Part shown: positions 27,188-36,926 of the stretch, one piece after another
Layout of the letters: each line of letters opens with the position of its first letter
How positions within the stretch are numbered: position 1 is the stretch's first letter
Origin: Bacteroidales bacterium
GTDB taxonomy: Bacteria; Bacteroidota; Bacteroidia; Bacteroidales; JAADJA01
Direction: 5' to 3'
NCBI GenBank assembly: GCA_020438105.1
Contig: JAGQVE010000031.1
Location: 1-44,995, forward strand
Length of the DNA stretch: 44,995 bases
Made by a program: the position numbers and the translations under genes
Notes under the pieces: model-generated
What the model was told of the DNA's origin: nothing
What the model saw: the letters and a program-made list of their open reading frames with translations, nothing else
Databases searched by the model: none

Positions 27188-27313
27188 TTAACCATTAATC
27201 AGTTTTTTCACCTCCTCCTTAAACGATGCGCCGACAGGGATCATCACACCATTTATAGAAATTTCATCTTTCTCGAAAAACGTAATTTTTTTCGAATTGA
27301 TAATTAGTAATTT
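27188..27313 (-). pseudogene. Remnant of a LytTR-type response regulator (last 41 codons)
   Basis: On the minus strand a 41-codon frame ending in TAA (27188-27190) encodes the C-terminal part of a LytTR DNA-binding domain: LLIINSKKITFFEKDE, then NGVMIPVGASFKEEVKKLI. This corresponds to the '..LINLdkI..fekdeI..NG..IPVgrsYkeev' end of LytTR domains. The frame is blocked by a stop at 27314-27316, and no receiver domain or LytTR N-terminus follows; the DNA beyond is the promoter region of the symporter. I call it a decayed gene. The identification rests on pattern recognition over a short stretch. Confidence 0.6.
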
Positions 27314-27372
27314 TTATTGTCAACTATAGATTTTACCTGTTTTTCATATTAAATTTCATTTCCAGGAATCCT

Positions 27373-27380
27373 TATTTTTG
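27373..27380 (+). promoter_or_regulatory. -7 box (TATTTTTG) of the symporter gene
   Basis: TATTTTTG is a perfect TAnnTTTG match 26 bases before the symporter ATG. No TTG at good -33 spacing is evident. Confidence 0.45.
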
Positions 27381-27406
27381 TGAATTAACACCACAAATTT
27401 TAATTC

Positions 27407-28831
27407 ATGTCCTGGCTCATCTTCTGGATTGTCATCTACCTCATGCTCATCCTCTTCCTGACCACCCGTCATGTGAAGATCGGTGATATTGAGAATTACC
27501 TTGTCAACAACCGAAAGACGCGAACGTTCCCCCTGGTGGCAACAACCCTCGCTACTTTTGTCGGAGGCGGTACTTCCATGGGATTGATGGCGATGGGCTA
27601 TGAATCCGGGTTTGCAGCAGTAGGTATCGGGGTGGCTTATGTGATCGGATTTTTTATACTTGCCCGTTTTGCGCCCCAAATGAACCGCACAGGCAGGGCC
27701 GAAAAAATTTACTCTTTTCCTCAGTTTCTTAACTCAAGGTATACAACTCCAGAAAATCCGGGTTTTGCAAAGTTGTTCTCATCTGTAGTTAGTGGTGTTA
27801 ATGTATTTATCTTCTTTTTCCTGCTGGCTGCGCAGTTTGTGGCGATGGCTTCTTTATTGAAATTTGCCTTCGTGATCGATTACATTCCGGCAGCCATCAT
27901 CTCCTGCCTTGTGGTGATCGCCTACACAGCTTTTGCCGGTCTTTCAGGGGTAATCATTACTGACTTACTTCAATTCATCATCATCGTGATCATGGTTTTC
28001 CTGGTGTTCATTCCGGGCATAAATACTGATACAGAAGGCCTGGCACGATTAACGGAGTTACCTGCAAATTTTCTGAATGGCAGTTTTTACGGCTGGGCTT
28101 TTTTAATTGCTTTGCCTCTATTTCTTGCCCCCTCGGTTTTAATCCGCATGGACATCTGGCAACGTATCCTGGCCGCCAAAGATGAAAAAGTGGCCAAACG
28201 CGTGAGTATCATTTCAGGTCTGGGAATGCTTCCGTTTTATATCATTTTTCCTTTGGTAGGTATGACCATGAAATTAGTTTGGGGAGATGATATTGATCCA
28301 AAAGATGTTACCTATTTATTCATTGAAGCCCACAGTACACTCTTTATATTGGGATTTGCGGTTGTAGGATTAATGTCGGCGCTCATGTCATCAGGGGATA
28401 GCTTCCTCAACTTGATCGCCATTTCTGCAGTCCGGGATTTTGCCGGCTGGCGAAAAGAGAAATCGCTTGCAGATAAAAAACACATCCACAAAGAAATACG
28501 GATTGCAGCCATTATTTTCGGGATTATCGCGCTGGGAATGGCTCTCTTGCTGCCAAAGATAATCGACCTGATGGTTGTTGGCATTGCCACCATCACCATT
28601 TTTGTTCCAATCACTTTTTTGGCCCTGATTAAAAAAGATGTTATTAGATTTCGAAAAATCGCGGTGATAAGTATCATTTCAGGTTTTATGGTGAACCTTG
28701 TATTTTTTATCTGGGGTACCATATCGCCGGATCAATTCCAGGCAAAATCCTCGTTTATTCCGGCTTTTTTAGTTTCTGCCTTCGTACTATTTTCTGGGGT
28801 GGTTATTCGGAAAAATAGAATTGATTCTTAG
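27407..28831 (+). CDS. Sodium:solute symporter (SSS family)
   Basis: SSS transporters bring sugars, amino acids, vitamins or other small solutes into the cell with sodium. The 474-residue protein is hydrophobic throughout with about 12-13 membrane helices. It has the family's early motif ENYLVNNRKTRTFPLVATTLATFVGGGTSMG, and FAGLSGVIITDLLQFIIIV, which resembles the family signature after helix 5. MSALMSSGDSFLNLIAISAVRDF is the conserved region around helix 8. The substrate cannot be inferred. The gene stands between a regulator remnant and the sugar locus; with 191 bases to SusC and its own -7 box it is probably not in the same operon. Confidence 0.9.
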   Translation: MSWLIFWIVIYLMLILFLTTRHVKIGDIENYLVNNRKTRTFPLVATTLATFVGGGTSMGLMAMGYESGFAAVGIGVAYVIGFFILARFAPQMNRTGRAEKIYSFPQFLNSRYTTPENPGFAKLFSSVVSGVNVFIFFFLLAAQFVAMASLLKFAFVIDYIPAAIISCLVVIAYTAFAGLSGVIITDLLQFIIIVIMVFLVFIPGINTDTEGLARLTELPANFLNGSFYGWAFLIALPLFLAPSVLIRMDIWQRILAAKDEKVAKRVSIISGLGMLPFYIIFPLVGMTMKLVWGDDIDPKDVTYLFIEAHSTLFILGFAVVGLMSALMSSGDSFLNLIAISAVRDFAGWRKEKSLADKKHIHKEIRIAAIIFGIIALGMALLLPKIIDLMVVGIATITIFVPITFLALIKKDVIRFRKIAVISIISGFMVNLVFFIWGTISPDQFQAKSSFIPAFLVSAFVLFSGVVIRKNRIDS

Positions 28832-28901
28832 AGGAAACTAAACCATTTATTAATCATTCATATTTTATTGAAATTCGGTTAAAATTACTCTTTAAAATGG
28901 T

Positions 28902-28909
28902 TACCTTTG
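28902..28909 (+). promoter_or_regulatory. -7 box (TACCTTTG) of the SusC-led operon
   Basis: TACCTTTG is a perfect TAnnTTTG match. Transcription from here would leave a leader of roughly 105 bases before the SusC ATG. The -33 region is weak, which is common where an extra activator or alternative sigma factor is needed. No hairpin or riboswitch was recognised in the leader. Confidence 0.5.
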
Positions 28910-29022
28910 TTATATAAATTCAAACTCAAATTAGAATCACAAAGCCATTAATAACACATTAGGAAATTCAATTCTACAATTATCGTTAGAGAACCAGATT
29001 TGAAATATAAAAATCAACCTAT

Positions 29023-32000
29023 ATGCATATCTTCTACCTTGATTATTTTAAAAGCCGACAATCAATAACTGCCTGGTTATTGGTTATAATGATGTTTCTT
29101 ACATCATTCGGTATCGCTCAGGAACGAACGATATCAGGTACTGTTACAACCTCCGATACAAAGGAAACCCTGCCGGGGGCTTCCGTTGTTATTAAAGGAA
29201 CCACCACCGGAACCATCACCGACATAAACGGACAATATTCGATGAAAGTTCCTGATGGTTCAGTAGTTTTAATTTTTTCATATGTGGGTTATGAAACCCA
29301 GGAAATTGATGCAGCCGGAAAAAATGTAATAGATGTGGTGCTTCAATTGGAAAATATCTCCCTTGATGAAGTAGTTGTTATTGGATATGGTAGTGTGCGA
29401 AAAAGTGATCTTTCTGGTTCGGTTGGAAGTGTTAAAGCAGAAGATATTACAAAGGTAACAGCCTCCAACCCAATTCAAAGCATTCAGGGAAGGGTTACCG
29501 GGGTACAAATTGCCAGCCCTTCAGGAACTCCGGGCGAGAATCCTGTGGTTCGGATACGTGGGGTAGGAACTTTTAACAACTCCTCACCTATTTATGTGGT
29601 AGATGGGATTATCCTCGACGATATTTCATTTTTAAATGCCTCCGATATTTCTTCCATGGAAATATTGAAAGATGCCTCCGCCACTGCAATTTACGGTTCG
29701 CGAGGTGCAAACGGGGTTATCCTTGTAACCACTAAAAAAGGTAAATTGGGTAAAACCGTTTTTAACTTCAGCAGCGAAGTGGGCATTCAGCGTCTTTCCA
29801 AAAAAATTGACTTACTCACAGGAAAGGAATTTGCTGAAATCACAAATGTGATCAGCCCTGGAACTTATAATAATGTTGATGCAGTTCCGAATACCGACTG
29901 GCAGGATTTGATATTTAATACTGCACCCATTCAAAACTACCAGTTATCAGCTTCGGGAGCAACTGATAAAATGAACTATTATCTCAGCATCGGGTACTTT
30001 AACCAGCAGGGTATTATCGAAAAATCATCCTATGAGCGGCTCACCATCCGGTTTAACAATACCTACCAGCTTACCGATTTCCTGAAGTTTGGAAATAATA
30101 TTTCACTGGCCCCAAGTACCGACGAGTATGCTCCAAATGTAACCTACGCGGCCTACCGTGCTCAGCCCCTTATTGATCCTTATAATGAAGATGGCTCCTA
30201 TGCTGAAGTGCCGGGGGTTGGCAACCCTATAGCAGCCCTCGAATACAGCAATAGCTTCCGCAAAGGTCTGCGCAGTGTTGGTGATGTTTATGGCGAAGCA
30301 ACCATTGCCAAAGATTTTGTATTTAAATCGAGTTTTGGTATTGATGCAGGATATTATAAAAATACCAATTATACACCCAGTTATTATGTTTCACCGCAAC
30401 AGCAAAATGAAATCAGTGACCTGTCGAAGTCAACAAACGATAATATTACATGGCTTTGGGAGAACACACTAACTTATAACAAAGAAATTGGTAAGCACTA
30501 TGTTAATGCAGTTGCAGGTTATACAATGCAAAAAACACGTTCGGAGTTTTACAATCTTGCCGGGTCAAACCTTATCCGGGATGGAGAATCATTTTGGTAT
30601 ATCATCCCAACAAACATTTTAGATGATGGAAACAACGTGAACACTGTTTCATCCATTTCCAATGGTGTTAATAATGACCTTTATTATTCGCTGCGGTCCT
30701 ACTTGTTCAGGGTTAATTATACATACAATGACAGGTATATTTTCACAGCTACTTTCCGTCGTGATGGCTCCAGCAAATTCAGCAAGGATAACAGATATTC
30801 AAACTTTTCTTCATTGGCCGTGGGTTGGAATATTGCAAGAGAAGATTTTATGCAACAATTCGATTTCCTTTCAAGAATGAAACTCAGAGCCAGCTGGGGT
30901 AAAGTTGGAAATGAAAAAATACCTTACCTGAACAGGTTCTCTCAAATCCAATCAGATATTATTTCAATATTTGGAACAGATCCTTCTACCATAGCTGCCG
31001 CAAGTTATGGTTTGCTTGGAAATCCTGATCTGAAATGGGAAACTACCACCCAAATAGATATTGGTTTGGAAATTGGATTTTTTAATGACCGCCTGACAGG
31101 TGAATTTGATTATTATCACCGTGTTACAGATGATATTTTACTGGATCTTTCCATCCCCGGTTATTACGGAAATGGTACCGGACAAAAAGTGACCTTTAAT
31201 GCTGCATCTGTTTTGAACCGCGGTTTTGAGTTTAATGTGGGTTGGCGCGACCAGATAGGCCAGGTTAAATATGGTTTTTCTGCACTTGGAACAACAGTTC
31301 ACAACGAAATTCTGGAAATGGGTGGATCAGCAGGAATTGACTCCGTACTCATAGGTGGTTATCTGGCAAACGGACAACCTGTTACCAGAAGTGAAGTTGG
31401 CATACCCATTGGTTCCTTTTATGGATATCAAACCGATGGTATTTTCCAAACACAAGCCGAACTGGATGCTTACCCGCACCAGTCGAATGCCGGGGTTGGC
31501 GATTTGCGGTTTGTTGATTTAAACGATGATGGTAAAATAAACAGCCTTGATCGCACATATATTGGCTCACCCATACCAAAATTTATTTTTGGTTTTAACT
31601 TTGATTTATCTTACAGAAATATTGATTTTTCGTTGGGTATTCAAGGCCAAACAGGCAATAAACTTTTTAACGGCAAGGAGGTTGTTCGGCCTGACCCCTA
31701 CAATTTTGAAAGACATGTCCTGGATTATTGGGATGGTCCCGGAAGCAGTGACACAGAACCAAGGCCATCATTTGGGGGCTATAATTACTCCCCATCCGAT
31801 AAATTCATTTATGACGGCTCATACCTGCGAATCCGCAATGTAATGTTGGGTTACAGTCTGCCCGTTGCCTGGTCACAATCAATCCATATCACAAAAGCAA
31901 GGATTTATGTGAAGATTGACAATCTTCACACCTTTACCAAATATACCGGTTATTCTCCTGAAATTGGAGGCGATGAGCTTTCAACCGGAATCGACAATGG

Positions 32001-32052
32001 AATTTATCCCATCACAGCTGTTTATTCTGCAGGCCTTAACTTAACATTCTAA
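29023..32052 (+). CDS. susC: SusC/RagA-family TonB-dependent outer-membrane transporter
   Basis: SusC-like proteins form the outer-membrane channel that takes up oligosaccharides with TonB energy, capped by SusD. The 1009-residue protein has a signal sequence (to about ...FGIAQ, residue 33) and a carboxypeptidase-D-like domain (ISGTVTTSDTKETLPGASVVIKG onward). A TonB-box-like LDEVVVIGYG follows, then the plug (NPIQSIQGRVTGVQI to ATAIYGSRGANGVILVTTKKG) and a long 22-strand barrel ending in an aromatic Phe. The C-terminal sequence (YSAGLNLTF) is the normal barrel signal. SusD follows after 4 bases. There is no N-terminal STN domain, so this is not the type that signals through an anti-sigma partner. 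Confidence 0.97.
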   Translation: MHIFYLDYFKSRQSITAWLLVIMMFLTSFGIAQERTISGTVTTSDTKETLPGASVVIKGTTTGTITDINGQYSMKVPDGSVVLIFSYVGYETQEIDAAGKNVIDVVLQLENISLDEVVVIGYGSVRKSDLSGSVGSVKAEDITKVTASNPIQSIQGRVTGVQIASPSGTPGENPVVRIRGVGTFNNSSPIYVVDGIILDDISFLNASDISSMEILKDASATAIYGSRGANGVILVTTKKGKLGKTVFNFSSEVGIQRLSKKIDLLTGKEFAEITNVISPGTYNNVDAVPNTDWQDLIFNTAPIQNYQLSASGATDKMNYYLSIGYFNQQGIIEKSSYERLTIRFNNTYQLTDFLKFGNNISLAPSTDEYAPNVTYAAYRAQPLIDPYNEDGSYAEVPGVGNPIAALEYSNSFRKGLRSVGDVYGEATIAKDFVFKSSFGIDAGYYKNTNYTPSYYVSPQQQNEISDLSKSTNDNITWLWENTLTYNKEIGKHYVNAVAGYTMQKTRSEFYNLAGSNLIRDGESFWYIIPTNILDDGNNVNTVSSISNGVNNDLYYSLRSYLFRVNYTYNDRYIFTATFRRDGSSKFSKDNRYSNFSSLAVGWNIAREDFMQQFDFLSRMKLRASWGKVGNEKIPYLNRFSQIQSDIISIFGTDPSTIAAASYGLLGNPDLKWETTTQIDIGLEIGFFNDRLTGEFDYYHRVTDDILLDLSIPGYYGNGTGQKVTFNAASVLNRGFEFNVGWRDQIGQVKYGFSALGTTVHNEILEMGGSAGIDSVLIGGYLANGQPVTRSEVGIPIGSFYGYQTDGIFQTQAELDAYPHQSNAGVGDLRFVDLNDDGKINSLDRTYIGSPIPKFIFGFNFDLSYRNIDFSLGIQGQTGNKLFNGKEVVRPDPYNFERHVLDYWDGPGSSDTEPRPSFGGYNYSPSDKFIYDGSYLRIRNVMLGYSLPVAWSQSIHITKARIYVKIDNLHTFTKYTGYSPEIGGDELSTGIDNGIYPITAVYSAGLNLTF

Positions 32053-32056
32053 GATC

Positions 32057-33547
32057 ATGAACAATAAGATAAACATATACAACCTGATTATAATACTTCC
32101 ACTGATCCTGATGACCATCGGATGTGAAGATTTTCTTGATGTTGAACCGCAGGGAAAACTCACTCAGGAGAATTTTCCTGTAACCCCGGCAGATGCATTG
32201 CTGGCTACCAACGCATGTTACACAACATTCCGCGATTGGAATTACCATTCCGGGGGTTACCCCATCCTTGATATTATGTCGGATGATGCATTAAAGGGTA
32301 GCAATCCCAGCGACCAGTTGGCAACCATCGGCCCTTATAACACCTTTACAATTACACCTACCCAAGATGGCCTGGATCGCTGGTGGACACAACTTTACGT
32401 TGGAATAAAAAGGGCCAATGTGGTAATTGAAAAGGTTCCGGACATTGATATGGATAGCGATCTTAGAACCAGGTATATTGCTGAAGCAAGATTTATTCGC
32501 GGTTTGATGTATTTCGACATGGTTCGTGCATGGGGCGGCGTACCTATTGTTACATCCACCAATCCAGAATTGAATTTACCGCGCTCAAGTGCTGAGGAAG
32601 TTTATAACCTGTTGCTTGCCGACCTTGAGTTTGCTGCAAATAATCTACCTGTTAAAAGTAGTTACGACCCTATTGATGTTGGCAGAGCAACAAGGGGAGC
32701 AGCCAATGCCTTACTGGCTCGGGTTTATCTTTTCAGGGGTGATTTTGAAAATGCAGAAACACATGCTTTGGCAGTAATAAGCACCAATGAATATGCTCTT
32801 GAAAACGATTTTATTGATGCCAATGGTGTAAACGGAAACAATGGCGTTGAATCAATATTTGAAATCGGGGCATTGGAAGTTGGATCAACTTCAGGCGGGG
32901 GCAATCAATATGCCAATACCCAGGGAGTTCGTGGAAACCCAAACAGGGGATGGGGATTCAACAGGCCATCACTTGACCTGCGAAACTCATTCGAATCAGG
33001 CGATCCTCGCCTTGAAGGAACAATCATAGATTTGGGCGATGTGCTTGATGGCGTTGAAATTATGGGTGATGCTACCACACCCGACGAAACCTTTGAAAAT
33101 GGGGTGCTCGTTGAAATTGAATGTTATAATCGGAAAGTTTGGGTGCCCGGAATTAACACAACCACACAATGGGGCCACCACCGGCGCTTGATCAGATATG
33201 CAGATGTATTGCTCATGGCAGCTGAAGCATTAAATGAAAATAATAAGTCATCTGATGCGTTAGTTTACCTCAATTTGGTAAGAGAACGTGCCAGGGGCGG
33301 AAATAATGCGATCCTTCCTGATATTACAACTACTGATCAATCGGAACTAAGAAATATCATTTTGGAAGAGCGAAGGCATGAACTGGCGATGGAAGGTCAT
33401 CGTTATTGGGATTTAGTTCGCACTGGAAAAGCACAAACTGTTTTGGGGCCACTTGGTTTTGAAACCGGAAAACATGAACTGCTTCCTATACCTCAAACAG
33501 AAATAGATATTTCGCAAGGCAATTTGACTCAAAATCCAAATTGGTAA
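32057..33547 (+). CDS. susD: SusD/RagB-family surface glycan-binding lipoprotein
   Basis: SusD-like proteins sit on the SusC channel as a lid and bind the incoming glycan. The 496-residue protein has a lipobox ending at Cys23 (MTIGC), followed by EDFLDVEPQGKLTQENF, the standard mature N-terminus. TPR-like helices follow, with RFIRGLMYFDMVRAWGGVPI. The conserved C-terminal part includes RYADVLLMAAEALNE, YLNLVRERARGG, and ERRHELAMEGHRYWDLVRTGKA, ending in LLPIPQTEIDISQGNLTQNPNW. These are diagnostic. The binding specificity cannot be read from sequence. It is coupled closely to SusC (4-base gap). Confidence 0.97.
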   Translation: MNNKINIYNLIIILPLILMTIGCEDFLDVEPQGKLTQENFPVTPADALLATNACYTTFRDWNYHSGGYPILDIMSDDALKGSNPSDQLATIGPYNTFTITPTQDGLDRWWTQLYVGIKRANVVIEKVPDIDMDSDLRTRYIAEARFIRGLMYFDMVRAWGGVPIVTSTNPELNLPRSSAEEVYNLLLADLEFAANNLPVKSSYDPIDVGRATRGAANALLARVYLFRGDFENAETHALAVISTNEYALENDFIDANGVNGNNGVESIFEIGALEVGSTSGGGNQYANTQGVRGNPNRGWGFNRPSLDLRNSFESGDPRLEGTIIDLGDVLDGVEIMGDATTPDETFENGVLVEIECYNRKVWVPGINTTTQWGHHRRLIRYADVLLMAAEALNENNKSSDALVYLNLVRERARGGNNAILPDITTTDQSELRNIILEERRHELAMEGHRYWDLVRTGKAQTVLGPLGFETGKHELLPIPQTEIDISQGNLTQNPNW

Positions 33548-33583
33548 TAATTAAAAAAAAATGTTCACTTAAAATTATAATGT

Positions 33584-34855
33584 ATGAAACGAAAAACAAT
33601 TTTTTACAATGCAGCGCTGATTATTGCTGCTTTGGCCATTGTAGTTACCGCCTGTAAAAAGGATAATGATGATAACGATGGTCCTACTAGTTTTACCCTA
33701 AAAACATTATCTGCTGGCTCCATTGATATGAACGGTGCAACTCCTCCAACTGATGTTCCAGCCGATCCAACCATTGAAGCTACTTTTAGCAGCAACGTGA
33801 ATGCCTCTACAGCAACCAATGAAAACATCACCATGACACGCGATTATGATGATGCTGATATTGCTCTCAACATTACTGTGGCAGGGAATAAAATTACAAT
33901 CGAACCCGTTGGTGGATTGGGTAATGGAGCTTTATTTCTATTATCTTTCAAATCCGGATTAAAATCAACCGACGGAACAAGCCTTTCATCTGCTGACCGC
34001 TCATTCACAACTGAAGGAACATTTGTTCCTGCCGGCCAGGTTGCACACTGGGGTTTTGAAGATACACCAAATGATGATATAGGCACTTACAACCCGGCCG
34101 CCGATGGCGTTGTAGATTTAACCTATGCCGAATCACACAGCGCTACTGCAGGTAAAGCAGCTGTGTTTAATGGGTCAACTACCATTGTTGAAATTCCAAA
34201 CGGAGATCAATTAATGGCAACCAATGATTTTACTTTAAGTTTCTGGGCAAAAGCTGAAGATATTCAAAGGGGTCATTTTATTATCGGTCTGGCTGCTTTC
34301 TATGGCTTCCAATTTGAATTATTCAGTGGAATGAATGGATTTAAATTCCCGGTTACCTATAATATTCCCGACTCCGATCCTGCTACTGGTGGCGACTTTA
34401 GCTACAATGGGGATGGATTAACCCTGGACAATGGTGGCTGGAGAGGTTGTACATTTAATCAACCTGAAGAAGATATGACAAGCTTATTGTCAAATACCTG
34501 GTTCCATGTTACTTTTGTTTTCAACAGCGAAACCCGCGAAAGAAGATTCTACCTAAATGGTGACCTGGTAAAAATTGAAGATTTCGATCTTTGGTTTGAT
34601 GATGATGGAGACCCCTATCCTGAAACCGGAATTGATGGCTTAAAATACAACGGCGTTGAACCAAGTGTTTATCCAATCTTAACCTTTGGATTTATTCATG
34701 CTCGCATCGGAACGCTATGGGATACTGAACCATGGGGCAACTATGATAGCCCTGACTCTAATCACTTTAAAGGTATGTTGGATGATGTTCGTATTTTCCA
34801 TAAAACACTTACTGATCAGGAAATCAGCCTGATGTACGACTCAGAAGCGAAATAG
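33584..34855 (+). CDS. Surface lipoprotein with Ig-like and LamG (concanavalin-like) domains
   Basis: The 423-residue protein has a lipobox (VVTAC, Cys about residue 24) followed by an acidic linker. An Ig-like (Big_5-type) domain covers roughly residues 35-145, ending SGLKSTDGTSLSSADRSFTTEG. A LamG/concanavalin A-like domain covers about 150-415, with LSFWAKAEDI and the closing GMLDDVRIFHKTLTDQEISLMYDSEA. In Sus-type loci this position after SusD is held by SusE/SusF-like surface glycan-binding proteins, so it is a probable extra binding protein. No catalytic residues are apparent. It is 36 bases after SusD and is followed by a strong hairpin. Confidence 0.85.
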   Translation: MKRKTIFYNAALIIAALAIVVTACKKDNDDNDGPTSFTLKTLSAGSIDMNGATPPTDVPADPTIEATFSSNVNASTATNENITMTRDYDDADIALNITVAGNKITIEPVGGLGNGALFLLSFKSGLKSTDGTSLSSADRSFTTEGTFVPAGQVAHWGFEDTPNDDIGTYNPAADGVVDLTYAESHSATAGKAAVFNGSTTIVEIPNGDQLMATNDFTLSFWAKAEDIQRGHFIIGLAAFYGFQFELFSGMNGFKFPVTYNIPDSDPATGGDFSYNGDGLTLDNGGWRGCTFNQPEEDMTSLLSNTWFHVTFVFNSETRERRFYLNGDLVKIEDFDLWFDDDGDPYPETGIDGLKYNGVEPSVYPILTFGFIHARIGTLWDTEPWGNYDSPDSNHFKGMLDDVRIFHKTLTDQEISLMYDSEAK

Positions 34856-34875
34856 TTAATAATTGATATACTGTT

Positions 34876-34913
34876 AAAAGGGAGGATTCAAATGAATTGT
34901 AATCCTCCCTTTT
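34876..34913 (+). terminator. Strong hairpin inside the locus, between binding-protein and enzyme genes
   Basis: AAAAGGGAGGATT (34876-34888) pairs perfectly with AATCCTCCCTTTT (34901-34913) over 13 bp with a 12-base loop, followed by GTAAACTTTTC. It sits 21 bases after the LamG gene and 14 before the next start codon. It may act as a partial terminator or an RNA-stabilising hairpin, raising the binding-protein mRNA over the enzyme mRNA. Confidence 0.75.
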
Positions 34914-34927
34914 GTAAACTTTTCAAC

Positions 34928-36916
34928 ATGATTATTACCAAAAAAAACATATTGCTCCTCTCTCTTTTTTCTTTATTCATTGTTTTAGTTGGATGTAAAA
35001 AAAACGATGATCCTCAGGAACCCGATAATCCCGGGACAGTTCAATTGGCGAGCATCAAAATAGCAGGGGATGCACTTGATCTTCAGGGTTCAAATGAAAA
35101 CATTCCCATTGATAGTATGATTGTTATCAATTTCAATAATGTGCTTGATCCTCAATCAGCAAATTCGGCGATTTCTCTTAAATTTAAAGATGGTGGTGAA
35201 ACTGTACCTACCTCTTCTGAATTAGTAAACAACAACAAAACTGTAAACTTAATACCAAATGATCCACTCGAAAACCAAACTGATTATTTGATCAACATCG
35301 GAAGTGGATTAAAGGGCGAAAATGGCGAATCATTTCCGGGTTTACAAGTAAATTTGTCAACTTCCGAAGGCGAGTTAACCTTAACGAATGTTACCATAAA
35401 CGGATTGTCAGCAGTATCCGATGTGTTGCAAAACGTAGATTTTGAAGATTTTACAATGGTTTTTGATTTTTCACATGAACTTGATCCAAACAATTTTTCA
35501 TCATATTTTTATATTTCAGGTGGCTTACAGAGTGATATTAATATTTCAGCCGATCACAAACAAGTTACCATTACAAATACGGAAAATTTAATCCATTTTT
35601 ACAAACATTATGTTTCTGTTTCAAGCAGTTTGAGAGCGGCCAATGGCTTTGAATTTGGCGGCTATAGCAACGATTTTTTTACACAACTTGATTCTGCTTA
35701 TAAATTCCCTGCAATTTCCGATGAAGAATTACTCACGCTCATTCAGCAAAATACATTTAATTATTTTTATGATTTCGGGCACCCGGTTAGCGGCATGGCC
35801 CGTGAAAGAAATACCTCAGGAGATATTGTAACATCCGGAGGAAGCGGATTTGGAGTGATGGCTTTGATCGTTGGCATTGAAAGAAACTTTATTTCGAGGC
35901 AGGAAGGAACAGACCGGTTGGATAAAATCCTCAACTTCCTCGAAACCTGCGATCGTTTTCATGGCGTTTGGCCACATTGGATCAACGGAAGCACAGGTGA
36001 TGTAATTCCATTCAGTAGTAACGACGACGGAGCCGACCTTGTAGAAACCTCCTTTATGATTCAGGGATTGTACACCATGCGGCAATACCTCAACCCAGCT
36101 GATCCTGATGAATCAGATTTGATTGACAGAATCAATACACTGATTGATGCAGTGGAATGGGATTGGTTTACCCGCAATCAAAATGTTCTATACTGGCATT
36201 GGTCGCCAAACGTGGGCTGGGCCATGAACATGCAAATTCGGGGTTACAACGAAACTTTAATAACCTACATCATGGCAGCAGCTTCCACCACACATGGTAT
36301 TGATCCTGATGTTTATCATGATGGATATGCCAAAAATGGCGGGATATTGAACGGAAACACCTATTACGGATTAACCCTTCCACTTGGTTATGGCATGGGC
36401 GGCCCTCTCTTTTTTACACACTACTCATTTTTGGGCCTCGACCCGCGGAACCTACAGGATGAATATGCCAATTACTGGGAGCAAAATGTAAATCAATCGC
36501 TGATCAACAGGGGCTATTGCATCGATAATCCAAAAAACTGGGTGAGTTACAGTGACGCCTCATGGGGACTTACCGCAAGTGATAATCCCTGGGGATATTC
36601 GGCGCATTCACCCTCCAATGACCTCGGCGTTATCACTCCGTCAGCAGCCGTTTCAGCATTGCCCTATGCATATGATGAATCAATGGAAGCCATCCGCTTT
36701 TTTTATTTTATGATCGGCGATCGACTTTGGGGCGAATATGGTTTTTATGATGCATTCGACGTAAACGAAAACTGGTGGGCAAGTTCATACATCGCCATCG
36801 ATCAGGGGCCCATCGTGTGCATGATCGAAAATTCCCGGACCGGACTACTTTGGGATCTGTTTATGTCGTGCCCCGAAGTACAAAATGGTTTAACAAATCT
36901 TGGATTTAGTTATTAA
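34928..36916 (+). CDS. Lipoprotein with Ig-like domains and a glycoamylase (PF10091/GH144-like) domain
   Basis: The 662-residue protein has a lipobox (VLVGC) after MIITKKNILLLSLF. Two Ig-like repeats follow (about residues 35-135 and 140-255). A ~400-residue (alpha/alpha)6 domain of the glycoamylase type, PF10091, completes it. Characteristic segments are LLTLIQQNTFNYFYDFGHPVSG, GADLVETSFMIQGLYTMRQYL, RGYNETLITYIMAAAS, and VITPSAAVSALPYAY with YGFYDAFD and ASSYIAIDQGP. Characterised members are endo-beta-1,2-glucanases (GH144) and domains of cyclic beta-1,2-glucan synthases. A surface-exposed endo-acting glucanase is a good guess. An upstream in-frame ATG at 34892 lies inside the hairpin and would spoil the signal peptide. 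Confidence 0.85.
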   Translation: MIITKKNILLLSLFSLFIVLVGCKKNDDPQEPDNPGTVQLASIKIAGDALDLQGSNENIPIDSMIVINFNNVLDPQSANSAISLKFKDGGETVPTSSELVNNNKTVNLIPNDPLENQTDYLINIGSGLKGENGESFPGLQVNLSTSEGELTLTNVTINGLSAVSDVLQNVDFEDFTMVFDFSHELDPNNFSSYFYISGGLQSDINISADHKQVTITNTENLIHFYKHYVSVSSSLRAANGFEFGGYSNDFFTQLDSAYKFPAISDEELLTLIQQNTFNYFYDFGHPVSGMARERNTSGDIVTSGGSGFGVMALIVGIERNFISRQEGTDRLDKILNFLETCDRFHGVWPHWINGSTGDVIPFSSNDDGADLVETSFMIQGLYTMRQYLNPADPDESDLIDRINTLIDAVEWDWFTRNQNVLYWHWSPNVGWAMNMQIRGYNETLITYIMAAASTTHGIDPDVYHDGYAKNGGILNGNTYYGLTLPLGYGMGGPLFFTHYSFLGLDPRNLQDEYANYWEQNVNQSLINRGYCIDNPKNWVSYSDASWGLTASDNPWGYSAHSPSNDLGVITPSAAVSALPYAYDESMEAIRFFYFMIGDRLWGEYGFYDAFDVNENWWASSYIAIDQGPIVCMIENSRTGLLWDLFMSCPEVQNGLTNLGFSY

Positions 36917-36926
36917 GAATATTCGC

